A DNA stretch of 64,000 bases from Arthrobacter sp. PAMC25564 (GTDB lineage: Bacteria; Actinomycetota; Actinomycetes; Actinomycetales; Micrococcaceae), in contig NZ_CP039290.1 of the NCBI RefSeq assembly GCF_004798705.1, forward strand, positions 1,860,001 through 1,924,000, in the 5' to 3' direction. Below the pieces are notes generated by a model that had not been told where the DNA came from, ran no database searches, and saw only the letters and a list, made by a program, of their open reading frames with translations. This document shows positions 57,430 through 64,000 of this stretch, piece by piece; the stretch's first letter is position 1, and each line of letters starts with the position of its first letter. The position numbers were made by a program, and so were the translations under genes.

Positions 57430-57854
57430 GCACGCTGTTCACCAGGATCATAAACGGCGAGATCCCCGGCCGTTTCGTCTGGCGCGGGGAGGGCGTCGTG
57501 GCGTTCCTGACGCTGGGCCCGCTCGCCGACGGCCACACCCTCGTGGTGCCCACCGAGGAAGTGGACCGCTGGACGGACGCGCCCCCGGAGGTCCTGGCCC
57601 GGGTGATGGAAGTGGCCCGGAAGATCGGCGCCGTCCAGGTGGAGGTATTCGAAGCCGCGCGCGCCGGCCTGATCGTGGCGGGCTACGAAATCAACCACAT
57701 GCATGTCCATGTGTGGCCCTCGAACTCGATGGCGGACTTCGACTTCGGCTCGGTGGACCAGCACCCCGATCCGGCGAAGCTTGACGCCAACGCGGAGAAG
57801 CTCCGCGAAGGCCTCCGCAAGGCGGGCCACGCGGCGCACGTCCCGGACGCCTGA
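57426..57854 (+). CDS. HIT-family nucleotide-binding hydrolase
   Basis: A 142-residue protein. The histidine triad HMHVHVWP lies near residue 95 and FTRIINGEIPG is at the N-terminus, as in Hint/HIT hydrolases that split adenosine phosphoramidates. Translation is coupled to the dehydrogenase gene. Confidence 0.9.
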   Translation: MSTLFTRIINGEIPGRFVWRGEGVVAFLTLGPLADGHTLVVPTEEVDRWTDAPPEVLARVMEVARKIGAVQVEVFEAARAGLIVAGYEINHMHVHVWPSNSMADFDFGSVDQHPDPAKLDANAEKLREGLRKAGHAAHVPDA

Positions 57855-57890
57855 GCCAGGCGGGCTGCCCAACCGTTGCCGATCAACGCC

Positions 57891-57932
57891 GGCGCCGGCC
57901 TGGCTGCCCTGCCCGGGGGTCAGGCCGGCGCC
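57891..57932. terminator. Inverted repeat between HIT gene and hrpA
   Basis: GGCGCCGGCCTG (57891-57902) and its exact complement CAGGCCGGCGCC (57921-57932) form a 12-bp stem with an 18-base loop between two convergent genes. The right arm overlaps the hrpA stop. There is no T-run, so intrinsic termination is uncertain. Confidence 0.35.
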
Positions 57933-60900
57933 AGCGCCTTGTTAAGTGCCGCCCGGATCCGCTTTTCGGAGACCGAGTAGGCGGTCCCGAGTTCGACGGC
58001 GAACAGGCTCACGCGCAGCTCCTCGATCATCCAGCGGACCTGGGCCAGCTCGGCTCCGGCGCGGCGGCCCGGCAGCAGGGCCGCGACGGCGTCGTCGTAC
58101 TCATCCTCAAGCGCCTGCACCGCCGCCATGTGCTGCGCGTCGCGCTGGACATTGCCGGGCAGTTTCTCCAGGCGTTTCTCGATCGCGGCCAGGTAGCGCG
58201 GCAGCTGGCTGAGCTGGGCGTAGCCCGTGCGGGCCACAAAACCGGGGAACACAAGCTGCTCCAGCTGGCTTTTGATGTCATTGAGCGCGCTGATCAGGGC
58301 CAGGCTCGTGGTGCCCTTGAGCTGCTTTTCGATCCGGCGGGTACTGGCGAGGATGCGCTCGACGACGGCGGTGACGGTAAACACCGTGTCGATCAGCTCG
58401 GCCCGGACCTGCTCATAGAGGGCCCGGAAGGACGCCTCGTCCCAGGGCACCTCGGCCGGCGTGAGCTTGTCGATCGCGGCCAGGGCGCAGTCCGCAATCA
58501 GGGCCGAGACGGAACCGTGCGGGTTCTGGCTGAACGTCAGCTTCTCGGTGTTGTTCAGGTGTTCGAGGACATAGCGGTCCGGCGGCGGAACCTTCAGTGC
58601 CAGCAGCCGGATGACGCCGCCGCGCATGGCCTGCTCCTGCTCGGAGGCCGTCTGGAAGAGCCGCAGCGCCACGGAACTGCCCTCGTCCACGAGGGCAGGG
58701 TAGCCGGTGACGGTGTGGCCCGTCACGGTGCCCTGGACCTGGCGCTGGATGGCGCCGAAGGACCACTGGGTGAGGCCGGACTTCTCGGCGAAGCCGGCCG
58801 GTGCCACTGCCGGGACAGCACCCGCCCCGGTGCGTCCCCGGCCGTCTCTGGCGGCGGCTGCCCGCCCCGGTGACTTCGGCGCTGTGGTCCCCGGGGTGGC
58901 GCCGAGGGATTCGGCGATCGCGCGGCGCGTGGCCGGCGCCAGGCGTTCCTGCAGCCCGGCGAGGTCCTTGCCCTCATCGAGCACGCGGCCGTGGGAGTCC
59001 ACCACGCGGAAGCTGACCCGCAGATGCGGCGGCACGGCGTCCCAGTTCCAGGAACCCGGCGGGATCACCTGGCCGCGGATCCGGCGCAGCACCAGTTCGA
59101 GCGAGCTCTCGAGCTCATCGGTGGCAGGATCGAAGCCGGCCTCGAGGGCTGCCACCGCCTGCCGCGCCACGTCCGGGGCCGGCACGAAGTTCTTGCGCAC
59201 CTGCTTGGGCAGGGACTTGATCAGCGCGGTCACGAGTTCCACCCGCTGGCCGGGGATCAGCCAGCGGAAGGCGGCGTCGTCGAGCTGGTTCAGGAACAGC
59301 ACCGGTACCTCGGCGGTGACGCCGTCGGAGGGGTTGGGCGGGGAGCCCGGCGCCACCGGATGGAACTCATAACTCAGCGGCAGCTCGAAGCCTTTGTGCA
59401 GCCAGGTCTTGGGGTACGCCGAATCATCCAGCGCGTCCGCATCCTCGCTGATCAGCAGCGCCTGGTCGAAGTCGAGCAGGGCAGGATCCTGCTGCCGGGC
59501 TTCCTTCCACCATTTGTCGAAGTGCCGCTCGGACACGACATCCCGCCCGATCCGTGCGTCGTAGAACTCGAAGAGCGTCTCGTCGTCCACCAGGATGTCG
59601 CGGCGTCGCATCCGCGCCTCGAGCTCCTCGACTTCCTGGAGCAGGGCCCGGTTGCGGTGGAAGAACTTGTGGTGTGTCTGCCAGTCGCCCTCGACCAGGG
59701 CATGCCGGATGAAGAGTTCGCGGCACAGCTCCGGATCCACCCGGCCGTAGTTGATCCGGCGGCTCGGGATGACGGGCACGCCGTACAGGGTGACCTTCTC
59801 GTGGGCCATCACCGAGCCCATCTTCTTGGACCAGTGCGGTTCGCTGTAGCTGCGCTTGACCAGGTCCGGCGCCACCTGCTCCACCCAGAGAGGGTCGAAC
59901 TTCGCCGCGACGCGGGCCCAGAGCCGGCTCGTCTCGACGAGTTCGGCGGCCATCACGAAGGTGGGGGACTTCTTGAAAAGCGCCGAGCCGGGGAAGACCG
60001 CGAAGCGGCTGCCGCGGGCGCCGGCGTACTCGCGTTTGCGCTCATCGAGGATGCCGATGTGGCTCAGCAGGCCCGAGAGCAGGCTGATGTGGATGCCCTC
60101 GTGGTGGCCCACCGGGTCGGTCAGGCGGTTGTTGTCCAGGCTGATGCCCAGCGGCCGGGCGAGCTGGCGGAGCTGGGCGAAGAGGTCCTGCCATTCGCGG
60201 ACGCGCAGGTAGTTGATGAACTCGTTCCGGCAGAGCCGGCGGAACGCGGTGGAGGAGAGTTCCTGCTGCTTCTCCTGGAGGTAGTTCCAAAGGTTCAGGA
60301 AGCCGGTGAAATCCGAGTTCTCGTCCCGGAAGCGGGCGTGTTTCTCCGCGGCGAGCTGCTGCTTGTCGCTCGGGCGTTCGCGCGGGTCCTGGATGGTGAG
60401 CGCCGCGGCCAGGATCATGACCTCGCGGACGCAGCCGCGCTTGCCGGACTCGACGATCATCCGGCCCAGCCGCGGGTCCACGGGCAGCTGGGCAAGCTGC
60501 TGCCCGACGGCGGTGAGCCCGCCGGCGTTTCTTCCCGCCGCGGCGCCCGCGGCGTTCAGGGCGCCGAGCTCGCGGAGGAGGCTGACGCCGTCGTTGATGG
60601 CGCGGGAGTCCGGCGGCTCCACGAACGGGAAGTTTTCCACGTCCTTGGGGCCGCGGGCCACGCCCATGGCGGTCATCTGCAGGATGACGGCCGCGAGGTT
60701 GGTGCGCAGGATCTCCGGGTCCGTGAACGGCGGCCGGGACTCAAAGTCCTCCTCGGAGTACAGCCGGATGGCGATGCCGTCGGACACACGCCCGCAGCGG
60801 CCGGAGCGCTGGTTGGCGGAGGCCTGCGAGACCCGCTCGATCGGCAGCCGCTGGACCTTGGTGCGGTGCGAGTAGCGCGAGATGCGGGCCGTGCCGGTGT

Positions 60901-61882
60901 CGATCACGTACTTGATGCCGGGGACCGTGAGCGAGGTTTCGGCGACGTTGGTGGCGAGCACGATCCGGCGTTTGCTGCCCGGGTGGAAGACCTTGTGCTG
61001 TTCCTGCAGGCTCAGGCGGGCGAACAGGGGCAGGATCTCGGTGCCGGCCAGCCGGCGGTTCGTCTGGATCCGTGCGGCCAGCGCCTCGGCCGCGTCCCGG
61101 ATTTCGCGCTCGCCGGAGAAGAAGATCAGCACGTCGCCGGGGGCTTCGAGCGCGAGTTCGTCGACGGCGTCGCACACGGCGTCGAGGGGATCGCGGTCCT
61201 CCTCCAGCTCGTCGTCGGAGGCGGCGACTTCACCGTCTCCCTCTTCGGCGCCAGCGCCCGCGCCGCCCGCGGGCTGGGAGAGCGGGCGGTAGCGGATTTC
61301 CACCGGGTAGGTGCGGCCGGAGACCTCGATGATCGGCGAGGGTTCTTCCTCGGTGCCGAAGTGCCTGGCGAAGCGCTGCGGATCAATGGTCGCCGAGGTG
61401 ATGATGACCTTCAGATCCGGGCGCTGCGGCAGGATCCGCTTGAGGTAGCCGAGGATGAAGTCGATGTTGAGGCTGCGCTCGTGCGCCTCATCAATGATGA
61501 TGGCGTTGTATTTGCGCAGCAGCTTGTCGCGCCGGATTTCCGCCAGCAGGATGCCGTCGGTCATGAGCTTGACCTTGGTGTTGCGGCCGACCTCGCCGGT
61601 GAAGCGGACCTGGAAGCCGACCTCCTGGCCGATCTCGACGCCGAGCTCCTCCGCGATGCGTTCGGCGACGGTGCGGGCGGCCAGCCGGCGCGGCTGGGTG
61701 TGCCCGATCAGGCCGTTCTCGCCCAGGCCCAGTTCCAGGCACATCTTGGGGATCTGGGTGGTCTTACCGGAGCCGGTCTCGCCGGCGATGATGGTCACCT
61801 GGTTGGCCGCGATGGCTGCCATCAGATCTTCGCGGCGCTCGGAGACCGGCAGCTCGGCGGGGTAGGAAATATGCAGTGTCAT
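57920..61882 (-). CDS. hrpA: ATP-dependent RNA helicase HrpA
   Basis: A 1320-residue DEAH-box helicase. Walker A is GETGSGKT near residue 36, the box is DEAH in IDEAHERS, with SAT, then QRSGRCGR as motif VI. The OB-fold and long C-terminal DUF3418 region (about 700-1320) follow, as in full-length HrpA. A short Ala/Gly/Glu-rich insertion lies near residue 210 (GGAGAGAEEGDGE). ATG 61882 is preferred; the longer frame to 61939 is not family-like. Confidence 0.93.
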   Translation of the reverse strand: MTLHISYPAELPVSERREDLMAAIAANQVTIIAGETGSGKTTQIPKMCLELGLGENGLIGHTQPRRLAARTVAERIAEELGVEIGQEVGFQVRFTGEVGRNTKVKLMTDGILLAEIRRDKLLRKYNAIIIDEAHERSLNIDFILGYLKRILPQRPDLKVIITSATIDPQRFARHFGTEEEPSPIIEVSGRTYPVEIRYRPLSQPAGGAGAGAEEGDGEVAASDDELEEDRDPLDAVCDAVDELALEAPGDVLIFFSGEREIRDAAEALAARIQTNRRLAGTEILPLFARLSLQEQHKVFHPGSKRRIVLATNVAETSLTVPGIKYVIDTGTARISRYSHRTKVQRLPIERVSQASANQRSGRCGRVSDGIAIRLYSEEDFESRPPFTDPEILRTNLAAVILQMTAMGVARGPKDVENFPFVEPPDSRAINDGVSLLRELGALNAAGAAAGRNAGGLTAVGQQLAQLPVDPRLGRMIVESGKRGCVREVMILAAALTIQDPRERPSDKQQLAAEKHARFRDENSDFTGFLNLWNYLQEKQQELSSTAFRRLCRNEFINYLRVREWQDLFAQLRQLARPLGISLDNNRLTDPVGHHEGIHISLLSGLLSHIGILDERKREYAGARGSRFAVFPGSALFKKSPTFVMAAELVETSRLWARVAAKFDPLWVEQVAPDLVKRSYSEPHWSKKMGSVMAHEKVTLYGVPVIPSRRINYGRVDPELCRELFIRHALVEGDWQTHHKFFHRNRALLQEVEELEARMRRRDILVDDETLFEFYDARIGRDVVSERHFDKWWKEARQQDPALLDFDQALLISEDADALDDSAYPKTWLHKGFELPLSYEFHPVAPGSPPNPSDGVTAEVPVLFLNQLDDAAFRWLIPGQRVELVTALIKSLPKQVRKNFVPAPDVARQAVAALEAGFDPATDELESSLELVLRRIRGQVIPPGSWNWDAVPPHLRVSFRVVDSHGRVLDEGKDLAGLQERLAPATRRAIAESLGATPGTTAPKSPGRAAAARDGRGRTGAGAVPAVAPAGFAEKSGLTQWSFGAIQRQVQGTVTGHTVTGYPALVDEGSSVALRLFQTASEQEQAMRGGVIRLLALKVPPPDRYVLEHLNNTEKLTFSQNPHGSVSALIADCALAAIDKLTPAEVPWDEASFRALYEQVRAELIDTVFTVTAVVERILASTRRIEKQLKGTTSLALISALNDIKSQLEQLVFPGFVARTGYAQLSQLPRYLAAIEKRLEKLPGNVQRDAQHMAAVQALEDEYDDAVAALLPGRRAGAELAQVRWMIEELRVSLFAVELGTAYSVSEKRIRAALNKALAPA

Positions 61883-61968
61883 GGCTGGACTCAGTCTACT
61901 GGGGGCGGAGCCTGGCACATGCCGGGGGCCCGGCTGCATGAGCCGGGCCCGGGGTGGATGTCCGGGGT

Positions 61969-62136
61969 TCAGAAGATCCGCAGGGTGTAGTTGACGCTGG
62001 GCAGGTCAAGGGCTGACCATTCGTTTTCCGAGCGGACCGGCGGGGTGTGGCCCCGTCCATCGTTGCGCAGCCCCGAGATGGTGGCTGAAACAGCGGCACT
62101 GATGAGGATGATGAGGGCAAATCCGATGAATTCCAT
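61969..62136 (-). CDS. Small membrane protein, 55 residues
   Basis: One hydrophobic segment at the start, MEFIGFALIILISAAVSATI, followed by a polar tail ending VNYTLRIF. The start at 62136 has AAGG close by. It is divergent from the GlxA-type regulator and shares its promoter region, including an inverted repeat, which suggests regulation by it. Function unknown. Confidence 0.55.
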   Translation of the reverse strand: MEFIGFALIILISAAVSATISGLRNDGRGHTPPVRSENEWSALDLPSVNYTLRIF

Positions 62137-62171
62137 ACCTTCATGGTTCTCCGTTCCGGGAGCCAAAAGAA

Positions 62172-62208
62172 GTGGCAGAAATGCCCAAAAAGATCTAATT
62201 TCTGCCAC
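62172..62208. promoter_or_regulatory. Inverted repeat at the GlxA-type regulator promoter
   Basis: GTGGCAGAAAT (62172-62182) and its exact complement ATTTCTGCCAC (62198-62208), separated by 15 bases; centres are 26 bases apart. It ends ten bases before the regulator ATG 62218. AraC-type regulators often bind paired sites, but here the symmetry suggests a dimeric operator or an RNA hairpin. Confidence 0.6.
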
Positions 62209-62217
62209 AATGGATTC

Positions 62218-63183
62218 ATGATCACATCAGTAGCCATGGTCGTGGTCCCCAACTTCTCGATCTTCGAGTTCGGGACCGCATTTGAGGTGTTCGGCATAGA
62301 CCGCTCGGCGCGGGGAAACGGCGTCCCCGCCTTCGATTTCCGGGTCTGCACCCCGGAGCCGGGCGATGTGCCGATGAAGTCGGGCCTGTCCATGCATGTG
62401 GGCCTGGGGCTGGAAGCCGCCGCGGACGCGGACCTTGTCATCATGGCTCCGTTCGGGCGGGACGATGACGTCTCCGAGGCTGTCCTGGACGTGCTCCGGG
62501 CGGCGCATGGGCGCGGGGCCTGGGTCATGTCGATCTGCTCCGGGGCCTTCGCCCTGGCGCGGGCAGGCCTGCTCGAGGGCCGGCGGTGCACCACGCACTG
62601 GCACTACTCACAGGAACTGGCGGCCAGGTACCCCGCGGCGCTGGTCGATGAGGACGTGCTCTACGTCCAGGACGGCCGGATCATCACGAGCGCCGGGACG
62701 GCCGCCGGCATCGACGCCTGCCTGCACCTGGTCCGGGTGGAATTCGGGGCCAGCGTAGCGGCCGCCATCGCCCGTGACATGGTCGTCCCCCCGCACCGGG
62801 ACGGCGGCCAGGCCCAGTACATCGACCGGCCCATCCCTGCCTGCGGCTCCGAGCCGATGGAGGAACTGCTGCAGTGGATGGTGCGGCATCTGGGGGAGGA
62901 CTATTCCGTCAACGAACTGGCCGCCCGCGTCCACATGTCGCCCCGGACCTTCGCCCGGCGCTTCCGGTCCGAGACGGGCGCAACTCCGGCGGCCTGGCTC
63001 AACTCACAGCGCGTGCTCCGCGCCCAGGAGCTGTTGGAGACCACGGAACTCACCATCGACGAAATCGCCCGGGAAGCCGGCTTCGGGCACTCGGTGCTGC
63101 TGCGGCACCACTTCACCAAGGTGCTGGACACCAGCCCGCAATCCTACCGGCGCACCTTCCGGGGCCATCTGGCCACGGTCTGA
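62218..63183 (+). CDS. GlxA-type AraC-family regulator (DJ-1/PfpI plus HTH)
   Basis: A 321-residue protein. The N-terminal DJ-1/PfpI-like domain (about 1-185) has the nucleophile-elbow sequence MSICSGAFALA with Cys. The C-terminal AraC double helix-turn-helix covers about 215-315: SVNELAARVHMSPRTFARRF and TIDEIAREAGFGHSVLLRHHF. Ligand unknown. The start is ATG 62218; the preceding region in frame overlaps the inverted repeat and is unlikely to be translated. Confidence 0.87.
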   Translation: MITSVAMVVVPNFSIFEFGTAFEVFGIDRSARGNGVPAFDFRVCTPEPGDVPMKSGLSMHVGLGLEAAADADLVIMAPFGRDDDVSEAVLDVLRAAHGRGAWVMSICSGAFALARAGLLEGRRCTTHWHYSQELAARYPAALVDEDVLYVQDGRIITSAGTAAGIDACLHLVRVEFGASVAAAIARDMVVPPHRDGGQAQYIDRPIPACGSEPMEELLQWMVRHLGEDYSVNELAARVHMSPRTFARRFRSETGATPAAWLNSQRVLRAQELLETTELTIDEIAREAGFGHSVLLRHHFTKVLDTSPQSYRRTFRGHLATV

Positions 63184-63231
63184 GGCAACCCGCGCGGTGG
63201 CCGGAAACGTCGGGGCATTACGGTCAAAGCA

Positions 63232-63528
63232 TTAGGTGAGCTCGGGTGGCGCTTCCTCCTCGGCCGCGGCCCGGGCGCTTTCGACGAGGTCGCGCCACGG
63301 GCCCGTCAGTTCATGCTCCGGCAGGACCGCACGGCGTTGATCGGCCCGGATGCTGTACATGAACCGGTCCGGCTGGCCGGTTGCCCCGCCGGTCGCGGCC
63401 GCCGCGTCCCAGGGGCACGCTTCAATCAGCGGTTGCCACCGGTCCGTGTCTTCAGGCGGCTCCGGCCGGATGGTCCACGTCTTTTTCGTTCCGGCCACGC
63501 CTCCGCTGCGCTGGACGGTGATTTTCAT
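63232..63528 (-). CDS. Emfourin-like protealysin inhibitor
   Basis: A 98-residue protein starting MKITVQRSGGVAGTKKTW, the typical emfourin beginning. Emfourins inhibit the M4 protealysin encoded next to them. GAGGA lies about ten bases upstream of ATG 63528, with GCAGG nearer. The protease ends 39 bases upstream of this start, on the same strand, so both are probably co-transcribed. The longer frame to 63594 overlaps the protease end and is less likely. Confidence 0.8.
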   Translation of the reverse strand: MKITVQRSGGVAGTKKTWTIRPEPPEDTDRWQPLIEACPWDAAAATGGATGQPDRFMYSIRADQRRAVLPEHELTGPWRDLVESARAAAEEEAPPELT

Positions 63529-63566
63529 GAGCCTGCGATCCTCACGGCATGGTTGCTGCGTTGGGG

Positions 63567-64000
63567 TCACAGCTTCACCTTCACAGTTTCCCACGCCGAC
63601 CGCACGGCGTCATGCTCCGCGGACCCGTCCCCGAAGAGTTCCCCGGCCGAAGCTGCGGTGGCCCTGGCAAAGGCGCCGAACGTGGCGTTCGGTTTCAAGG
63701 ATCCGCCCGTCAGCGTCTCGTACCAGATCCTGGCCGGCGCGTCCCAGGCGTTGCCGCCAAGAGCCAGGGCAACCAGGCAGAACGCCCGGTTCGGGATGCC
63801 AGAATTGATGTGCACGCCCCCGTTGTCGGCGCTCGTGTGCACATAGGAATCCATCGAGTCCGGCTGCGGATCCTTCCCGAGGACGTCGTCGTCGTAGGCA
63901 GTCCCCGGCGCCTTCATGGAACGCAATGCGGCGCCCTGGACCTGGTCCGTGAACAGCCCGGCACCGATGAGCCAGCTCGCCTCGGTGCTGGATTGCTGCT
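63567..64000 (-). CDS. M4-family metallopeptidase (protealysin-type), 5' part beyond the window
   Basis: Only the C-terminal 143 residues lie in the window; the gene continues past position 64000. Visible: EASWLIGAGLF, MKAPGTAYDDD, and NGGVHINSGIPNRAF, which carries the M4 catalytic histidine. The zinc motif HExxH would be upstream. This type lacks a classical signal peptide in many bacteria and is thought to act inside or at contact with other cells; the adjacent inhibitor fits. Confidence 0.9.
   Translation of the reverse strand, partial: QQSSTEASWLIGAGLFTDQVQGAALRSMKAPGTAYDDDVLGKDPQPDSMDSYVHTSADNGGVHINSGIPNRAFCLVALALGGNAWDAPARIWYETLTGGSLKPNATFGAFARATAASAGELFGDGSAEHDAVRSAWETVKVKL

Noticed and set aside
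61926..61950. GGGCCCGGCT/AGCCGGGCCC hairpin before hrpA
   Set aside because: 10-bp stem without T-run; may be a terminator of the small membrane gene but common in GC-rich DNA.
58991..61990. A 999-codon open frame opposite hrpA
   Set aside because: Antisense shadow of the helicase gene, with no recognisable domain.

Overview
The window looks like a chromosomal segment of a high-GC actinobacterium of the Arthrobacter/Micrococcaceae type. Supporting points are the GC-rich codon use, a tmRNA whose tag reads AESKRTDFALAA, the mycothiol-type redox pair SigR/SigH-RsrA, the 24-residue ribosomal protein bL37, the E2/E1-fused 2-oxoglutarate decarboxylase Kgd, a GuaB1-type reductase and a SAM-IV class riboswitch. 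No source name is given, so the genus is an inference.

Positions 1-11,000 are an accessory, cell-surface region. It holds a lone PstS-like lipoprotein, a polytopic membrane protein, a secreted GH25 muramidase with four C-terminal repeats, and a secreted polysaccharide deacetylase with three C-terminal repeats. Between the two secreted enzymes lie an intact IS1380-type element (5704-7424, with a TTAG target duplication) and the decayed remains of an ISL3-type transposase. Positions 11,285-16,197 carry a Tad/Flp-type pilus or secretion operon: TadA ATPase, TadB, TadC, a Flp-like small pilin, two TadE-like proteins and a TadG-like protein.

Positions 16,292-21,815 are a conserved core block: prfB, ftsE, ftsX, a coiled-coil M23 peptidase that probably works with FtsEX, smpB and ssrA. 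Then come an MFS exporter, mntR-mntH with a palindromic operator, a methyltransferase, a SAM-IV-controlled class V aminotransferase, hisN, and an M20 amidohydrolase coupled to an MFS transporter. Positions 32,569-37,210 hold rsgA, aroA, a DoxX protein, the SigR-type sigma factor with its own GGAAT-N18-GTT promoter, rsrA and bL37.

The second half contains a PadR/DUF4097 operon with three CGATATATCG operators, an unusual SGNH-fold protein, kgd, guaB1, and a pair of CNNM/CBS-domain membrane proteins behind a 220-nt leader. A zinc ABC transporter follows, with a candidate Zur box in front and a Zur-like regulator behind. Next are a divergent cysteine desulfhydrase/rhodanese pair, a VOC protein, an MFS gene broken by one missing base, a permease remnant broken by one extra base, an alcohol dehydrogenase, a HIT protein, hrpA, a GlxA-type regulator with an inverted repeat at its promoter, and at the right edge an emfourin-like inhibitor next to a truncated M4 (protealysin-type) metallopeptidase.

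No CRISPR array, rRNA, tRNA or wholly new multi-gene defence system was seen. The most interesting signals are regulatory: the sigma-factor promoter/TTG isoform arrangement, the SAM-IV switch, the triple PadR operator and the unexplained leader before the CNNM genes.
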